A stretch of DNA of 64,000 nucleotides, taken from the NCBI GenBank assembly GCA_016785225.1, contig JAFBJZ010000625.1, forward strand, positions 1-64,000, in the 5' to 3' direction. Shown here one piece after another: positions 47,725 through 59,140 of the stretch (positions are counted from its first letter, which is position 1; each line of letters opens with the position of its first letter). Both the position numbers and the translations under genes were made by a program. Under the pieces are notes generated by a model. That model was not told the origin of the DNA. It worked only from the letters and a program-made list of their open reading frames with translations, and did no database searches. This DNA comes from Psettodes erumei. Its lineage: Eukaryota > Chordata > Actinopteri > Pleuronectiformes > Psettodidae.

Positions 47725-48471
47725 TCATAATGCCGCAGCATATGCTGGGTACGGTTCAAGTTGAGGTTTTCCCATTCCGGGCAGCAGAATGTATGCTAAG
47801 GGCGGCTGGAGTCCCGCTGAGGGCCAGGCCGTACAGTTACAAGGGATCATGTAGCCCGGGTTTCCAGGGGACGGATGCGAGTGTGTGTGGGTGTGCGTCC
47901 CTCCACCTACACCGCCAGTCCCGCTGAAAGCCGTGGCGCCTCCCGGCGGGTAGCCCAGCGGAGACGCGTAAGGAAACGAAGGTGGGGAAAGCTCGGTCAT
48001 CTTGGATCCCAGGTCGAAAAAGGAATACGGGTTCGTGGACATGGACGGATTGAAGAATACCCTCGCTGCCGCGGCCGCCGCGGCCGCCGCTGCCTTGTCG
48101 GGGTTCCCAATGACAGACTCGGAAAGTGCTCCAGTGGAAAGCCCACTAACTTTGAGCGCGTCGTGCTCCCCGAGGTTGTAGGGCACGGGGAAAGAAAACT
48201 TATCTTTTTTCATCAGAGTCTTGGGCTTCCGCCTCGGTCTGTATTTATAGTCTGGGTGTTCCTTCATGTGCATCGCCCGCAGTCGTTTGGCTTCGTCGAT
48301 GAACGGCCTCTTCTCGGACTCGGTGAGAAGTTTCCACTCCGCTCCCAATCTCTTGCTGATCTCGGAGTTGTGCATTTTTGGGTTCTCCTGAGCCATTTTT
48401 CTGCGCTGGGCTCTAGACCAAACCATAAAAGCATTCATCGGGCGTTTGACGTGATCCATTGGTTTAGACAT
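47725..48471 (-). CDS. sox21: SOX21, SoxB2 HMG-box transcription factor
   Basis: Intronless 747-nt coding region, 248 aa. Sox21 represses SoxB1 targets and helps time neural progenitor differentiation; it binds ACAAAG-type sites through its HMG box. The start MSKPMDHVKRPMNAFMVWSR is the family start; the HMG box spans about residues 7-82. A poly-alanine run of 10 is at 127-136, a His/Thr repeat (THTHTHSH) at 192-199, and the conserved C-terminal motifs PGNPGYMIPCNC, LAYILLPGMGKPQLEP and final YPAYAAAL follow. KTLMKKDKF after the HMG box and this C-terminus separate it from Sox14. It is shorter than human SOX21 mainly through fewer alanine and glycine runs. Linkage to dct suggests the sox21b ohnolog (inference). 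An in-frame ATG at 48513 would add 14 residues but is unlike known SOX21 starts. Confidence 0.97.
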   Translation of the reverse strand: MSKPMDHVKRPMNAFMVWSRAQRRKMAQENPKMHNSEISKRLGAEWKLLTESEKRPFIDEAKRLRAMHMKEHPDYKYRPRRKPKTLMKKDKFSFPVPYNLGEHDALKVSGLSTGALSESVIGNPDKAAAAAAAAAARVFFNPSMSTNPYSFFDLGSKMTELSPPSFPYASPLGYPPGGATAFSGTGGVGGGTHTHTHSHPSPGNPGYMIPCNCTAWPSAGLQPPLAYILLPGMGKPQLEPYPAYAAAL

Positions 48472-48480
48472 GTTGGCACA
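47860..48480. other. CpG-rich island over the sox21 coding region
   Basis: GC- and CpG-dense compared with the AT-rich flanks, including a run of GCGGCC units at about 48070-48095 that encodes poly-Ala. Typical of unmethylated islands at SoxB loci. It explains the long antisense open frame on the + strand. Confidence 0.6.
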
Positions 48481-48488
48481 AACGCACT

Positions 48489-48630
48489 CTGGAGAGAGAG
48501 AATGAAAACGCATTTTATAGCCAAATGACGTGAAAACGGCACCGAATTACAAACAAGACACCCTCAGAAAGTTTGACTCATTTAAATTCATTCAACACAC
48601 ACAACTGCAGCCCATGACGTGCCCACTTAC
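48489..48630 (-). other. sox21: Candidate 142-bp intron in the sox21 5'UTR
   Basis: On the gene strand, a consensus donor GTAAGT at 48630-48625 and an acceptor with polypyrimidine tract (TTCATTCTCTCTCTCCAG) ending at 48489, 18 nt before the ATG. Splicing would remove the upstream in-frame ATG at 48513. Sox21 is usually described as single-exon. The competing reading is a TATA-like CTATAAAAT at 48520-48512 starting transcription just before the ATG. Confidence 0.35.
48512..48520 (-). promoter_or_regulatory. TATA-like element upstream of the sox21 ATG
   Basis: CTATAAAAT on the gene strand, about 41-49 bp before the start codon. As a TATA box it would leave a 5'UTR of only about 15-20 nt, so it may be incidental. 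Confidence 0.2.
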
Positions 48631-48984
48631 TTAAGACTTCAGTTCTTCATCCCACCGCTGATTATCTTCTGAAAAGTACAAGTAGCAGCGTCCTTACGAG
48701 TGCTCAATTTATGTTTTCCGCTCCATGGTGGCATCCATCAGTGATACGCCTTCAGCAAGGAAGAGATAGAGCGAGATGGGGGGGCGCACGCCGTCTTGTC
48801 GCCTGAGACTGTCAACCACCACTCAGAAGCAGCAGCATTTACGCAAGTGGATGATAACTCCCGCTTGCCCCATGTGAAATACAGGATTGTGTGGCAGGTA
48901 GTGAAAGTGCCACTGGCGCATGCGCAGCAGCGCGCAACACGCATCCGAGTGCTGAGCGGTTTTTTTTTTATAATCCCACCCTGA
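48631..48984 (-). promoter_or_regulatory. sox21: sox21 upstream/promoter region
   Basis: CpG-enriched sequence upstream of the sox21 ATG holding the NRF1-type site and, if the 5'UTR intron is real, the first exon. No clear TATA box at a canonical distance beyond it. Confidence 0.45.
48916..48925. promoter_or_regulatory. NRF1-type palindrome GCGCATGCGC in the sox21 upstream region
   Basis: Embedded as GGCGCATGCGCA, matching the NRF1 consensus, about 450 bp upstream of the sox21 ATG in a local CpG cluster (CGCGCAACACGC follows). NRF1 sites are common in CpG promoters, so this may mark the core promoter or a divergent transcript start. Confidence 0.5.
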
Positions 48985-50199
48985 GTTTGAAGGGGAAACG
49001 CATCTCGTATTATCTTTTTTATGTAGTATGTTAGTGTTTTTTAACGGTGACCTCGGTATGATCTGGTGTCATTATAATACCATGGTTTGAATGATCCAAA
49101 TGAGCATCTTGCAACAACGTAATTATTTAGTTCATTTCAAGTCTTTAACGTCTTTACTGAAGCAACGTACGCACCTGAAATACCTGAGGACGGCAGCCTT
49201 CATGTACGAGCCTCTTACTAGCACACTGACAGATTTGGTGGCACGAGTCTGAAACCCCACTGAATCTGAGCAATTAACGCACACGCTCTACCTTTTCTTC
49301 TTCTTTTTTGTTATAACAGTTGTCATTACACGCCTAATCGCCTCATCCTCCCCGTTTCATTTGTTTAATTGACAATCCAGCAGCTTGGAATCTGCTGGTG
49401 TGTCACTCCACTTTCTCACCTTTCATGTCTATCTGCCTGTTTCTGTCTGTCTTTTTGTGCCTGCCCCTTCCTTTCCCTTCCCCATGGGTGGCACTGCCAT
49501 TGAAGGGTGGTGCGTAAAAGGCGACAAGAAAAAGTCAAAAAGAATGTCTTCTTTAATTTTCTGATATTGTGGCATTTTGTCGTAAATACTAAAATGCTGA
49601 GGAGGTCTGAAGTGTTTCTAATCGCGCTCGGTGGAAATTAATTAGTTTCCTGAAATCCCCCCTTTTCACTTTCACTTCAAAGGACTTTCCCAAGGGCAGC
49701 GAATCGACAACCGAAATTAGGTTGTCGAATATTCAACTAAGCAATTACAGTTATCTGCAGGACTTGTTGAGTAAATTGTAGGTTTAAGTGGTTTGTTCTC
49801 GCACCTTCCCGTTATACATAATTATATACTGTATACACAAAAAAAGGAAATACAGAGGGGCTGTGTCGAACAATATTACAAATGAAGAATTAGGCTGTGG
49901 GTCGATATAAATGGATGTCAAAATTCAATTCATATACCGTTGTTCTTTTTCTTAACGGTTTAGGCTAATTATGGACAGTTTTTACAATGTATAACGTAAA
50001 ATGTATTATTGTTATTATAGAAATATTGGCCAAATAATTACTGTAAATATTAATATGTCGACAGGGTGAAAGTTGAGTGATGACGCTGGCATATCCCAAA
50101 GTGATGCGCAATTTACAAAAGACAGCGCTCTTATTGTTCTGCTCTAAATTGAGCCTGAGATTGTTTTGATTTTCTCTGTTAACAAGGACTAAGAGTTGT
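48985..50199. other. sox21 upstream flank
   Basis: AT-rich noncoding DNA with a 9-bp-stem hairpin at 49704-49728 inside a conserved-looking stretch (49600-49760). Confidence 0.5.
49704..49728. repeat. Perfect inverted repeat TCGACAACC / GGTTGTCGA
   Basis: 9-bp stem around GAAATTA. Each arm carries an ACAAC (SOX-like) core in opposite orientation. Confidence 0.8.
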
Positions 50200-50560
50200 T
50201 TTATTGCAGCATGGGGGGCTCAGTGAGGGTTCGCTCTCTTGTCTCGAGCAACGAAACCTGACAAGGTGAGGATGATCCGCGCCACAAGGACCAGATGAGA
50301 GACAAACCTGCTGCCCAAACTCAGCCGCAGCATCTCTCAACACCGTGTGCGCCCCTGTCTGTCGGCTTGTCATTCACCTCGATAACGTTTCCAGCAATGA
50401 AGTGCTCCAGTCACTCCGCAGCAGCGTCTGAGCTCTCGTGACACAAACGTGCAAACAAAAAAATGGCCAATGAATTATATGAGAAAGTTACGGTGGAAAC
50501 TTCTTATCGAGAGTTTCCAGTCAGAGGTGCGCAATTCAGCGTGCGCGGACATACGTGCTT
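50200..50560. other. CpG-enriched segment upstream of sox21
   Basis: More CpG than its neighbours (GATCCGCGCC, AGCGTCTGAGC, GTGCGCGGACATACG). Could be a second promoter or a noncoding-RNA exon. No coding sequence recognised. Confidence 0.25.
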
Positions 50561-51009
50561 TTCACCGGCCTCTTTGGAGGTTTCATCATTCTTCATCACT
50601 CCCTGCGGTTTCATGTCAGTTAATTGTTTTTTTTTCTAATTTTGTTTGACAATGTAAGGAAACACCTCTCCCCACTCTCCTCCTCCTACGAAACGTGGCT
50701 TCTGTGTTTTTTAATGACACGTGTTGGAGGATCTCAGATGATGCCAGGGCCTTGCTCAGCCTGCGTTAACAGGAGCAGGTGCAGCCACCCAGCATGTTTT
50801 CTACTCATAGAAACGTCTAGATTCATTGTATCTGTTTCGTAAAACAGCTTATTATTTTTTGCAGAGCGGGAAAACATTAATTTATTCAATTTAGTAATTT
50901 AATTGGGATCAGATAAAAAAAAAGAAATAACAGTGACACCACTCCAGTCTGTTCCCCCCCCTCCCCTCTTTTACTTCTGCCTGGATCCTGAAAATAACAC
51001 TTAAATAAT

Positions 51010-51400
51010 TCAAGATGAGTTAGTGAGAGTGGGAGAATTACCTGCCGATAAAGCCTGGGTCCAGCCTCTGAGACGGAGCCAGCACTCCCACCTCACAGCA
51101 CACTGATGATAAGACTGAATAGAAAAATATCATGCAAATATAGAAGGCAGACAGCAGCAACAACAAGCCCATGGGGACATTTTCCTACCCGGAGAGATCG
51201 CACACAGTTCACTCCGAAGTGCTAAAGCCATCACTCTGAAATAGGAGTCCCCGGAGGCACAAGAATCTTCATGATAGCACCAAACAGTTTATTCTGTGCG
51301 GCACTCCACATACCTCTGGGATAAAGCAAAACAAATTACTGGGAGAGTTGATGAGGATCCCTGGATAATCCCAGTTTGCATAAAAAGCACTCACGTATAA
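51010..51400. promoter_or_regulatory. Conserved-element-like block with octamer
   Basis: Contains a perfect ATGCAAAT POU octamer at 51132-51139 in complex repeat-free sequence, about 2.7 kb upstream of the sox21 ATG. Confidence 0.3.
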
Positions 51401-53035
51401 AGAATATTGTAGGAGGTGTGCTTTACCTCCTCTTTCTTTTCAAGGTGTTTACCGTTATTCTCCCACTGGAGGTGGAGGGAGGGGAATCAAGTCTTAAAAT
51501 AAATTGATTTCAAGGGAACACAAGTTGACCTCATGCTATCAGATGGATTTTTTTTTCTTGTAAGCAGGAGTAAACAACAATATCTCCTGTTTGCCACTTC
51601 AAACCCCACAGAGCTAGAGAGTATTTACTGCCACATGAAAGTTTGCTCATTATCGAGGAGGTTTGGAGAAAAGGGATAGGGAGGGGTCCTGATTGTGTAC
51701 CTGATGTGGTTTCTTTCAGCTTGTCTGATCACAGCTCTGCCTGAGTTCCCCCCCCCTCCCTCCTTTTTCAGCCCCAGCTGCTCTCACACAGGCCGGGGCC
51801 AAGGCAGAAGCAGTGAACGCACATCCACAACGAAAAAGGTGGTTCCTGTTATTTCTCCACTGTGTTCTGCTGATTTTTCATTAATCCGTACATGCTCCTG
51901 CCAGTTGCTCCACTTTTCACAGCTGATTTTCTGATTAAGGATTTATTCTGCAGATAAGCACAAATGTGCACCAAAATACTTAATCAATTTAGAATGAAAA
52001 TAAAGCACATTTAAAAGCATGACTGATATGACACTGGAGATTTAAGCGGGGAGAAATATAATATAGTTTCAAATATAATTACTGTCGATTTTCAGTTAAC
52101 TCTTTATATCAAGTTGCGTATTTTTATAAATTGTTTGGCTGAAACAAATTCCAATTGCAGAAGATGAAGACAAAAGCTATAAATAATCAAAGACATTTTT
52201 TTTTGGAGACAGAAACAAAATCTAGAAAATTGGATATCCATTTTGAAGCAAAGCGAACATGTAACATCGGCTGGAGGACAAAAGTGTTCCCTGCATGATG
52301 TGGAGAGTATTGAAAGTCAATTTGTCACCATCACACACCATTAGCTGCAGAATCTTATCTTAAGTGAGCCTTTGATAAAGTGCTAATGACAAACAGTTTA
52401 GTGTTGTAAGGGATCCAATTGATTACTATTTAAAGATGATTGCATTTAGATTAGAAGTCATTTTGCCTAATGAGGTTTCTTTACAGCTTTTACAATACGT
52501 AGAAAATATGCTTAAGTGCAAGGCAATATAATGACCGGATTGGTAAAAAGACAATGCCGACTTCAGCATCACTTCAAATGAGTCACACAGAATGTCTGAA
52601 TAAATGCATAATTAATGTGAATAAAGTTAACATAATTTTTTTGTGGTTTAAATATATGACCTATTTTGAACGTTGTGTTCTCAAAATATATTCAATAAGT
52701 GCCAAATTAGTTGTGCAGTTCTTTAATCATTCTAATTATACAGGCTTTATTGCTCCTTAGGGCAGACTTTCACGTCTTTGTCTCAGTGGGAATTATTTTG
52801 GTGAAGAACCAAAATATTTACTCAGCCACAACCTAAATATTACGCATATCAAGAGGAATTGAGAAATAATCCTCTCATAGAGCACAGTATTAACTTAATC
52901 ACATTAGTGAAAATACTATTGATAGTGGTCATGATCCCCAGTAAGGGAATGTGTAATTCACAATGAAACAGCCATACAAGATAGAACACACTGGAGTGTG
53001 TATTAAAGACTGGAACAGTCAAATGGCCCTGAGGA
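51401..53035. other. sox21 upstream noncoding sequence
   Basis: AT-rich, with one conserved-looking block at about 52320-52560. Otherwise nothing recognised. Confidence 0.5.
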
Positions 53036-53080
53036 GTGTGTGTGCGTGTATGTGTGTGTGTGTGTTTGTGTGCGTGTATG
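53036..53080. repeat. (TG)n imperfect microsatellite
   Basis: TG dinucleotides interrupted by CG, TA and TT. Confidence 0.85.
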
Positions 53081-53347
53081 CTTGAATGATGGTAAAGAGG
53101 GAGGAAAGAGGAGTGATTGTCAGTTCAATCTTGGAGGACCTGAACTGACAGATACAACAAACTTTGAAAGCACATTATGGAAGGAGAATGGCTACGCAGA
53201 AGGATGTGGAGTCCGCAAGGTTGATAAGACCTTCATCTTTAAACCGCCGCTTGTCAAAGTATTATATGTAATCTCACACTGCAGCGTATCTCTCACACCC
53301 CGAGGGGCAAACAAAACAGCAGCGGCAATCAAACGACCTCCTGGATC

Positions 53348-53351
<4 letters not shown>

Positions 53352-53378
<27 letters not shown>
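53352..53378. repeat. A homopolymer, 27 bases
   Basis: Uninterrupted A run. No upstream retroposed gene or flanking duplication recognised. Confidence 0.9.
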
Positions 53379-53379
<1 letters not shown>

Positions 53380-55439
53380 CCTACCCCTGCCGTAAAGTCT
53401 GAATTTTGAACTCTGACTGCCTCCACCCCCCACAGGGTGTATGTTTAGCTTAAACCTTCCACATTTTCTGTCCCCGTGGTTCAAATCCACAGATACTTGT
53501 TTACCTCCAGGCACCGAGATGACTTTTCCCTCGATAGACTGTTTTGAACCATTTAGCGGATACATTATCGCTGGCCTTTCTTCCTCATTATATTCTCCTT
53601 ATCGCCGCAGCATCGCTGCAAAGCCTCAAATAGAGAGTTGTAATTACCCGACTGCCACCTGATAGCAGCCCTTCTATCAGCTTTATCACTCCAGGTCCTG
53701 CTAACTCATCACAGGGACAGAGGGAAGAAAAGGCCTGCTTGTGGCACAGCCCGCAACAGATAGCTCATCTCTCAGATACATTTATAGGTGCAGTTGGGAT
53801 CAGAGAAAGCTGATGCATCAAGGCAATTTTTTTTTATCCACCCCTTCCCTTCAACCCCACAAAGACTGCTCTCTCTCAGTCCTCTCCTAGTCTCTCGCTC
53901 TTTATGTGGAAGCTGAATTGAGGACGCTCCGCAAACAAAAAAGTGATCCAATCTCCTTGAACCTGTGGCAGGGCAGTAACATCCTATTTGGGCTTTCATA
54001 GTGTGCCATCGTCCTTCAGAGTAAAATAAAAAAAAAAAAATCTAAAGGCCGACTTGTTCATCTTTAACATTGCACACAACATCAAAGACACTTGCCTAAA
54101 AGTTGACAGTATAGTGCTTCCAGCTTATTAACCACCTTTGACCCTTATTGCGAGTTTCTGCGGCATTATGAATAGGAAATGAGAGGCTGAATCTATGGAT
54201 TTGCGTTCATCTGGTTTGAATGAACAGAAGGTGAAAGCATCGAACAGTGGAGATTAAAGGTCAAGATTTCACAGTCTTTTATATGCGCAGGTCTGTGAAA
54301 AAGAAAAAATTGAAAGTTAAATATGATCAAGTCAAACTGCAAAACTATTGAAATTACTCACAGGTCTGCTGTGAAAGACGACCTTTTCTGATTTGTTTTT
54401 TTTCCCTTTTGTATAAATCATTATCCGTCGTCCGTTAGACCTAACAGTCCAGGCAAAAGCGATTTCAGAAAAAGCAGCCTGAATAAAAGGACTTTTTTCT
54501 TTCAGAGAGCGTTATTGTGAGTGTGCAAAGCGCTTCATGTGTTGATGTGAGGAGTTTGCATCATCCTAAAAAAAAAAAAAATTCTTTCAAATGCATGCAG
54601 TGCAAATGTTTGCGTGAATAAAATGTTGACATTCATGTGTTTTATTTCTGTCTGCGCCCGCAAGACAAAAGTTGATTAAAAGACTGATCACACCGCCCCT
54701 GACAGTTGGTTATTATATTATATTAGTGGAAGAACATAATGATCTGCCAATTCAGAGTCTGTTTGAATTTGTATGACACAATCCCAACCCTGCATCTTTT
54801 CCTGTCGTGTATTGTGCATGCAGCCGTGCTCTTCTCCATCACTTGTAACAATGAAAGAGCCTTTGTGTGTCTACTCATCAGTATGTCAAAGAAACAGCCT
54901 TAGTGACTGTGACCTCCATCAAATGGGAAAAATGTGAGGATGCATTGGAACTCTATGGTTCCCATGGCCTGAGCGCCTCCTGACAGAGGCTCTCTAACAC
55001 AGGCTGAAAAGAGAAATCAATCTTATTTGAGGAGATTAAGTGACCAAGATAATAACCATGTAATTGAGAGAGAGAGAGAGAGAAAAGTCCTACTTTTCAA
55101 AAGGGTGAAATAACCAAGTTCCTGCAGATGGCTCATTGTAGCGGTTGAATGTCACATCTCTCTAGGTGAGCCCTTTATAGCAGTGTTGTCTTACATACCT
55201 CAGGGACAAAACATGTGGCTATTCCAACAACCGGGAGCGCGAGTTCATTTCCCAGACAGATAGCGCGGGGAGTGATATTTGCACTGCATTTTGCGCCCGA
55301 ACACGTGGGTTTTCTCCTAAGCACTGGCTTGAATGACAAAATGATCAATGGGAGGGCAAATGTATCGTCAGCACGTCCTGTTCAGGGGGAGGTGTGTGGC
55401 GTGTGTGCATGGGGGCGGGGGCTTGTTGATGGTGGCTGT
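53379..55439. other. sox21 upstream noncoding sequence
   Basis: Contains a conserved-looking stretch 53500-53720 (GTTGTAATTACCCGACTGCC) and a (GA)n run at 55066-55083. No coding signal. Confidence 0.5.
55066..55083. repeat. (GA)n microsatellite
   Basis: About nine GA units. Confidence 0.85.
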
Positions 55440-56330
55440 CTCAGGTGATCTCATTATTTGATGGACACAGCAGTGGAGAGGCTGCATTCATGCTAGCCTC
55501 TCTCATGTTGCCCACTTAATCTGACCATCACTCACGCCTGGGCAGCGAAGGCACTTATAGGAAATATTGATCATATTTTGACAGAGCATTCGCCCCCCCT
55601 CTCCATAATCAGCAATGCATTACCGCCACGGCGCCGATCACGCGCACACGGCACGCGCGGCGACAACATCAGCGGATGCCGCTGCGGAGGGGTTACACTT
55701 ATCAGCATTCCAAGGCAGGCAGCCTGTGTTTGTGTGTTAAGATGTTTGCCTTAATGATTTTAACTAATCTGTTTACTTCCAATGTTTATCTCAGCCTGTG
55801 AGGGGAGGGATAGTAAAGCAAGGAACATAGCTTTTTCAAAATCAAAGACTTCAAAGCACTAATCGCCTGCGTGAAGATTAATGAATTACTCTCACGAGTG
55901 CTCCTCACAGTTTTTCACCCGCGCAGTTGTTTTTTTTTTTTGTTGTTGTTTGTTTTTTTAATGCCTGGCTCACGTCAATACCTATGCTGAGCTTACATTC
56001 GAATAGATCCTGCATCCCAAAGGCCGAGACCCCGCAAGAGTCAGATCATCATCCCCTGGGACATTTGCTAAAGATGCTGTGACACGCCTAAAGAGAGCAA
56101 AGCTGCAGCAGGGGCCCTGGGGGCTGTTTGCATTTGGCAGCACAAGCCAAAAGTATCTCCTCTGTCCAAATTAAGCCTTGCCAAGGGTCAAGTGAAATCA
56201 ATATGTTAATCCATAAATTGTCCCGCATGATAATTACTAAGAGGAACAGTAATTACAAAAGACATTAATTTACTTCTTAGATTTTGTGCCACAGGGAAGA
56301 CTTTCACCCGGGCCTTAATTTATCTGGAGG
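55440..56330. promoter_or_regulatory. Multi-block conserved-element-like region with CpG micro-island
   Basis: Repeat-free blocks (for example GCACTAATCGCCTGCGTGAA; CATGATAATTACTAAGAGG with a nearby CAGTAATTAC) surround a roughly 75-bp CpG-dense core at 55618-55690. About 7-8 kb upstream of sox21. Regulatory role inferred. Confidence 0.35.
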
Positions 56331-58181
56331 CAGACAGTTCACAGAGGAAGCGTCCCTCTTCTCCCTCTTCTTTTTTTTTTCTTTTAAAGCAGTAGTTGAT
56401 TCTTTTAAGGAACAGTAGGTGTGCGCACAAGCTCTCGGTCAAAGCACTCTTGGATATGCGAAGGGATTTGTTTGAAGGTTTTCGAACCCCTGTGTAGTCA
56501 ACTCCAGGGTTCTTACATCGGTCAGTGATGACAAAGGTTTCACAAAATACACACTTTTGTTCCCTGTGACAATGTGTCTTGGACATTAGCATAATAATAA
56601 TAATATAAAAAAACTATATGGGCTGTTAAGGGATAAAACCTTGATGTTCTCAGTTAAAGACACATGGAGCGCCACACAAACACCACACTGCTTTAAATAG
56701 GGCGACAACCTGTATACATTTTGATTTTTTTTCTTCCCAGCCACTTTGAGCCATGGCACAAACATTGTGCAGGCATTCTTCTCCAAACCCCAGGTTGCAG
56801 CTGGTCTGCCACTCGCTGTGCACTGTCAAGTGCAAGAAATGAGTCTCTTTTATCAGAACGGAGCAAATCTGGGCTAATGTGTCTGGAAGAGAGTGTCCCA
56901 GGGAGCCTCGCTCTCCCATTCTTTGGCCATTCTTTCCACTTTTCTCCTCTCCTGCACTTGGGATAATTGCAGTTTAATTGGGTGACAAGAAATGAAAACT
57001 GTGTCCACATTATCTAGGAGTATCTCTTTTTCCTCCAGCCTGCCATCAATTCAAAGAAGCCCATTTATCAGCACAGGGAAGCTGATGCTTGGTCAGCGGC
57101 AGAGAAGCTTTGAGCACCAGTTAGCAAAATGAAGAGAGAAAGGGGCCGGGAGCAATGGGAGTGGGGGCTTGACAGCTAAGAAAAATGCTCTTTGTATCTT
57201 ATCGTAACCGTACATTCATCTTCAAGATGCATATCATTTTAGCACTCTAAATCAATAAGAAATACAATAATATTATTCTGAAGAATTATTTCTTCCAGAA
57301 AAAAAAAACACATCAGTCCTCCAAGTCAAACAGTTGGAGAACTCAAAACAGTTTTCAACTTTGAATGCTTAAGTTTAATTATCCCAAAGCATTTCATAAA
57401 AACCTGCAACACATCACGTCACTTAAGCATCCCAAACAAAACGTGCTACAGAACACCAGTAACGTCTCCCAGATTTGTGGCTTGGATGTGGTTCATTCAT
57501 TTCCTCGGCATTCTTAAATTCTGCATGGCAAGGTTATAAACACTGAGTCATACTCAGGCCAGCCGTAGCTCACCCTTTTTGTTTGAGCTGTACTCAACCT
57601 TAAAAGCCTCTTTCAGGATGCATGAATGCACTTCATTTTCTCTCTGAGAACTTTGCTCTGATAGCTGAAAAAATGGAAGGTTGTTTGGAGAAGGAAGGAG
57701 AGACAATGAGGGAAAAATGAAAGCTTTTAGAATCCATTATGAGCTTTGCCCTCTACTCTTTTCAGCTTTTTATACTGTACATTTCCTTAACAATAATTCC
57801 TTTTTGCCTTAATACGCTTGCCAGTCGCTCAAGCACAATTCTAAATTGGCCTTGCATCAGGGTTATGGTAATACAGTAAATACTACAAAAATGATGGAGA
57901 GGCATTCTGAGGAAGGATCAGGGTAAAGATAGCAGATCAGAACACGGCTTCATTAGTACTTTGCTAGCCTCTGCACAGAAGTAGATGAAAGAAAAGAGAC
58001 CTTGCCAGTGCACTACATACATACCTATTCAGTCTCAGGTGCATTGGCTTTGTGTAGCACCTAAGCATGAAAATCTGTTGTACAATGACTGTGCTGGAGT
58101 GCCTTCCACTCTGAATGCAACAGGGGACCTTCTCTCAACACAATACATTTGAAGGTTACAGGATATATTGTCTGCTCTTAG

Positions 58182-58183
<2 letters not shown>
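56331..58183. other. sox21 upstream noncoding sequence
   Basis: No gene. Mixed AT-rich and moderate-GC sequence; nothing assignable. Confidence 0.5.

Positions 58184-58248
<65 letters not shown>
58184..58248. repeat. Long (GT)n microsatellite
   Basis: About 32 uninterrupted GT units followed by TATATAA. Confidence 0.95.
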
Positions 58249-58252
<4 letters not shown>

Positions 58253-58719
58253 ATGTGTGCATGTCTACATGTGTGGGCACAGGCATAGGTTGCACATAGG
58301 GGGCAGGGAAAATAATTGTAAACAAAGACATATACTGTAATAAAAACTTGTTGCGTGTGTGGAAAAGTCTACAGTCACAACTTTTCGGGTGCAGACGCCC
58401 GCTCTGAAATTGAGCCAGGAGGAAATTAAATGACAGATATTGCTCTAAAGTTGAGTCATGGTCACATTCTGCCATTTAGCATAAACTGTCAAACCCAACA
58501 TATACATCATATACATTATGGTCCCTTACATTAGCTGTGTACAAGGTTTTTTGAAAACCCAAAGTGCTATCCAACAGAAAAATTCTGCAAATTGGCTCGT
58601 AATATAACTTATAAAATATATAGTGTAACTTCTATGATTATTTCTGTAATGTTTTGATGAATATGAAATACTTTTTCAAGGTAATGATGATAAGAATGGA
58701 CTGACAGCAGTAGAACTGA

Positions 58720-59140
58720 TACCTGTTTCAGAATCAGGGTCTAGGCAGCAATATGGCCGCAGTGAATGGCTGCCACATTCATCCAGGCAGTGTTAATCAT
58801 TTTTACGAAGGGCAGCAGTATAAAATTGCTAAAGGAGAATTGCTTCAGCCTGGTCAGTGCAGGGAGCAGTTCGTCTAATCAGAGTGCAAATAAGGTTTGA
58901 TCACTGTCCAGCGTAATCTGGCCCACAAGCAGCATTTACAGCACTAAATCAGGCGTTAGGGAAGCTGCAGGTGCTGCCTCACAGACAGGCCTCCCCCTGG
59001 GGGCCCTGTGCTGGGGAATAAACAGCAAATAAATGGCAGTGCTGGGAGAGCGATGAGCTGATTAACTCACTGCAGGGCAGTTTCTCATTATCCCGTTAAC
59101 CCAGACGGAGACCTACCCAATCTTACACCCTGTCTCACTT
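58720..59140. promoter_or_regulatory. Conserved-element-like block
   Basis: Long repeat-free stretch with CAGTGTTAATCATTTTTACG, CTAATCAGAGTGCAAATAAG and GAGCTGATTAACTCACTGC. No coding potential. Appearance typical of vertebrate enhancers. Confidence 0.35.

Noticed and set aside
48469..48513. N-terminally extended Sox21 starting at 48513
   Set aside because: The extension (MRFHSLSPECVCAN) is unlike known SOX21 starts and would be removed by the candidate 5'UTR intron; MSKP at 48471 is the family start.
47875..48528. 217-codon + strand open frame opposite sox21
   Set aside because: Antisense shadow of the GC-rich sox21 coding region; no protein family resemblance.
53352..53378. Poly(A) tail of a retroposed gene copy
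   Set aside because: No coding remnant or flanking target duplication seen upstream; treated as a homopolymer.
58035..58475. 146-codon open frame with a long Thr-His repeat
   Set aside because: Translation of the (GT)n microsatellite.
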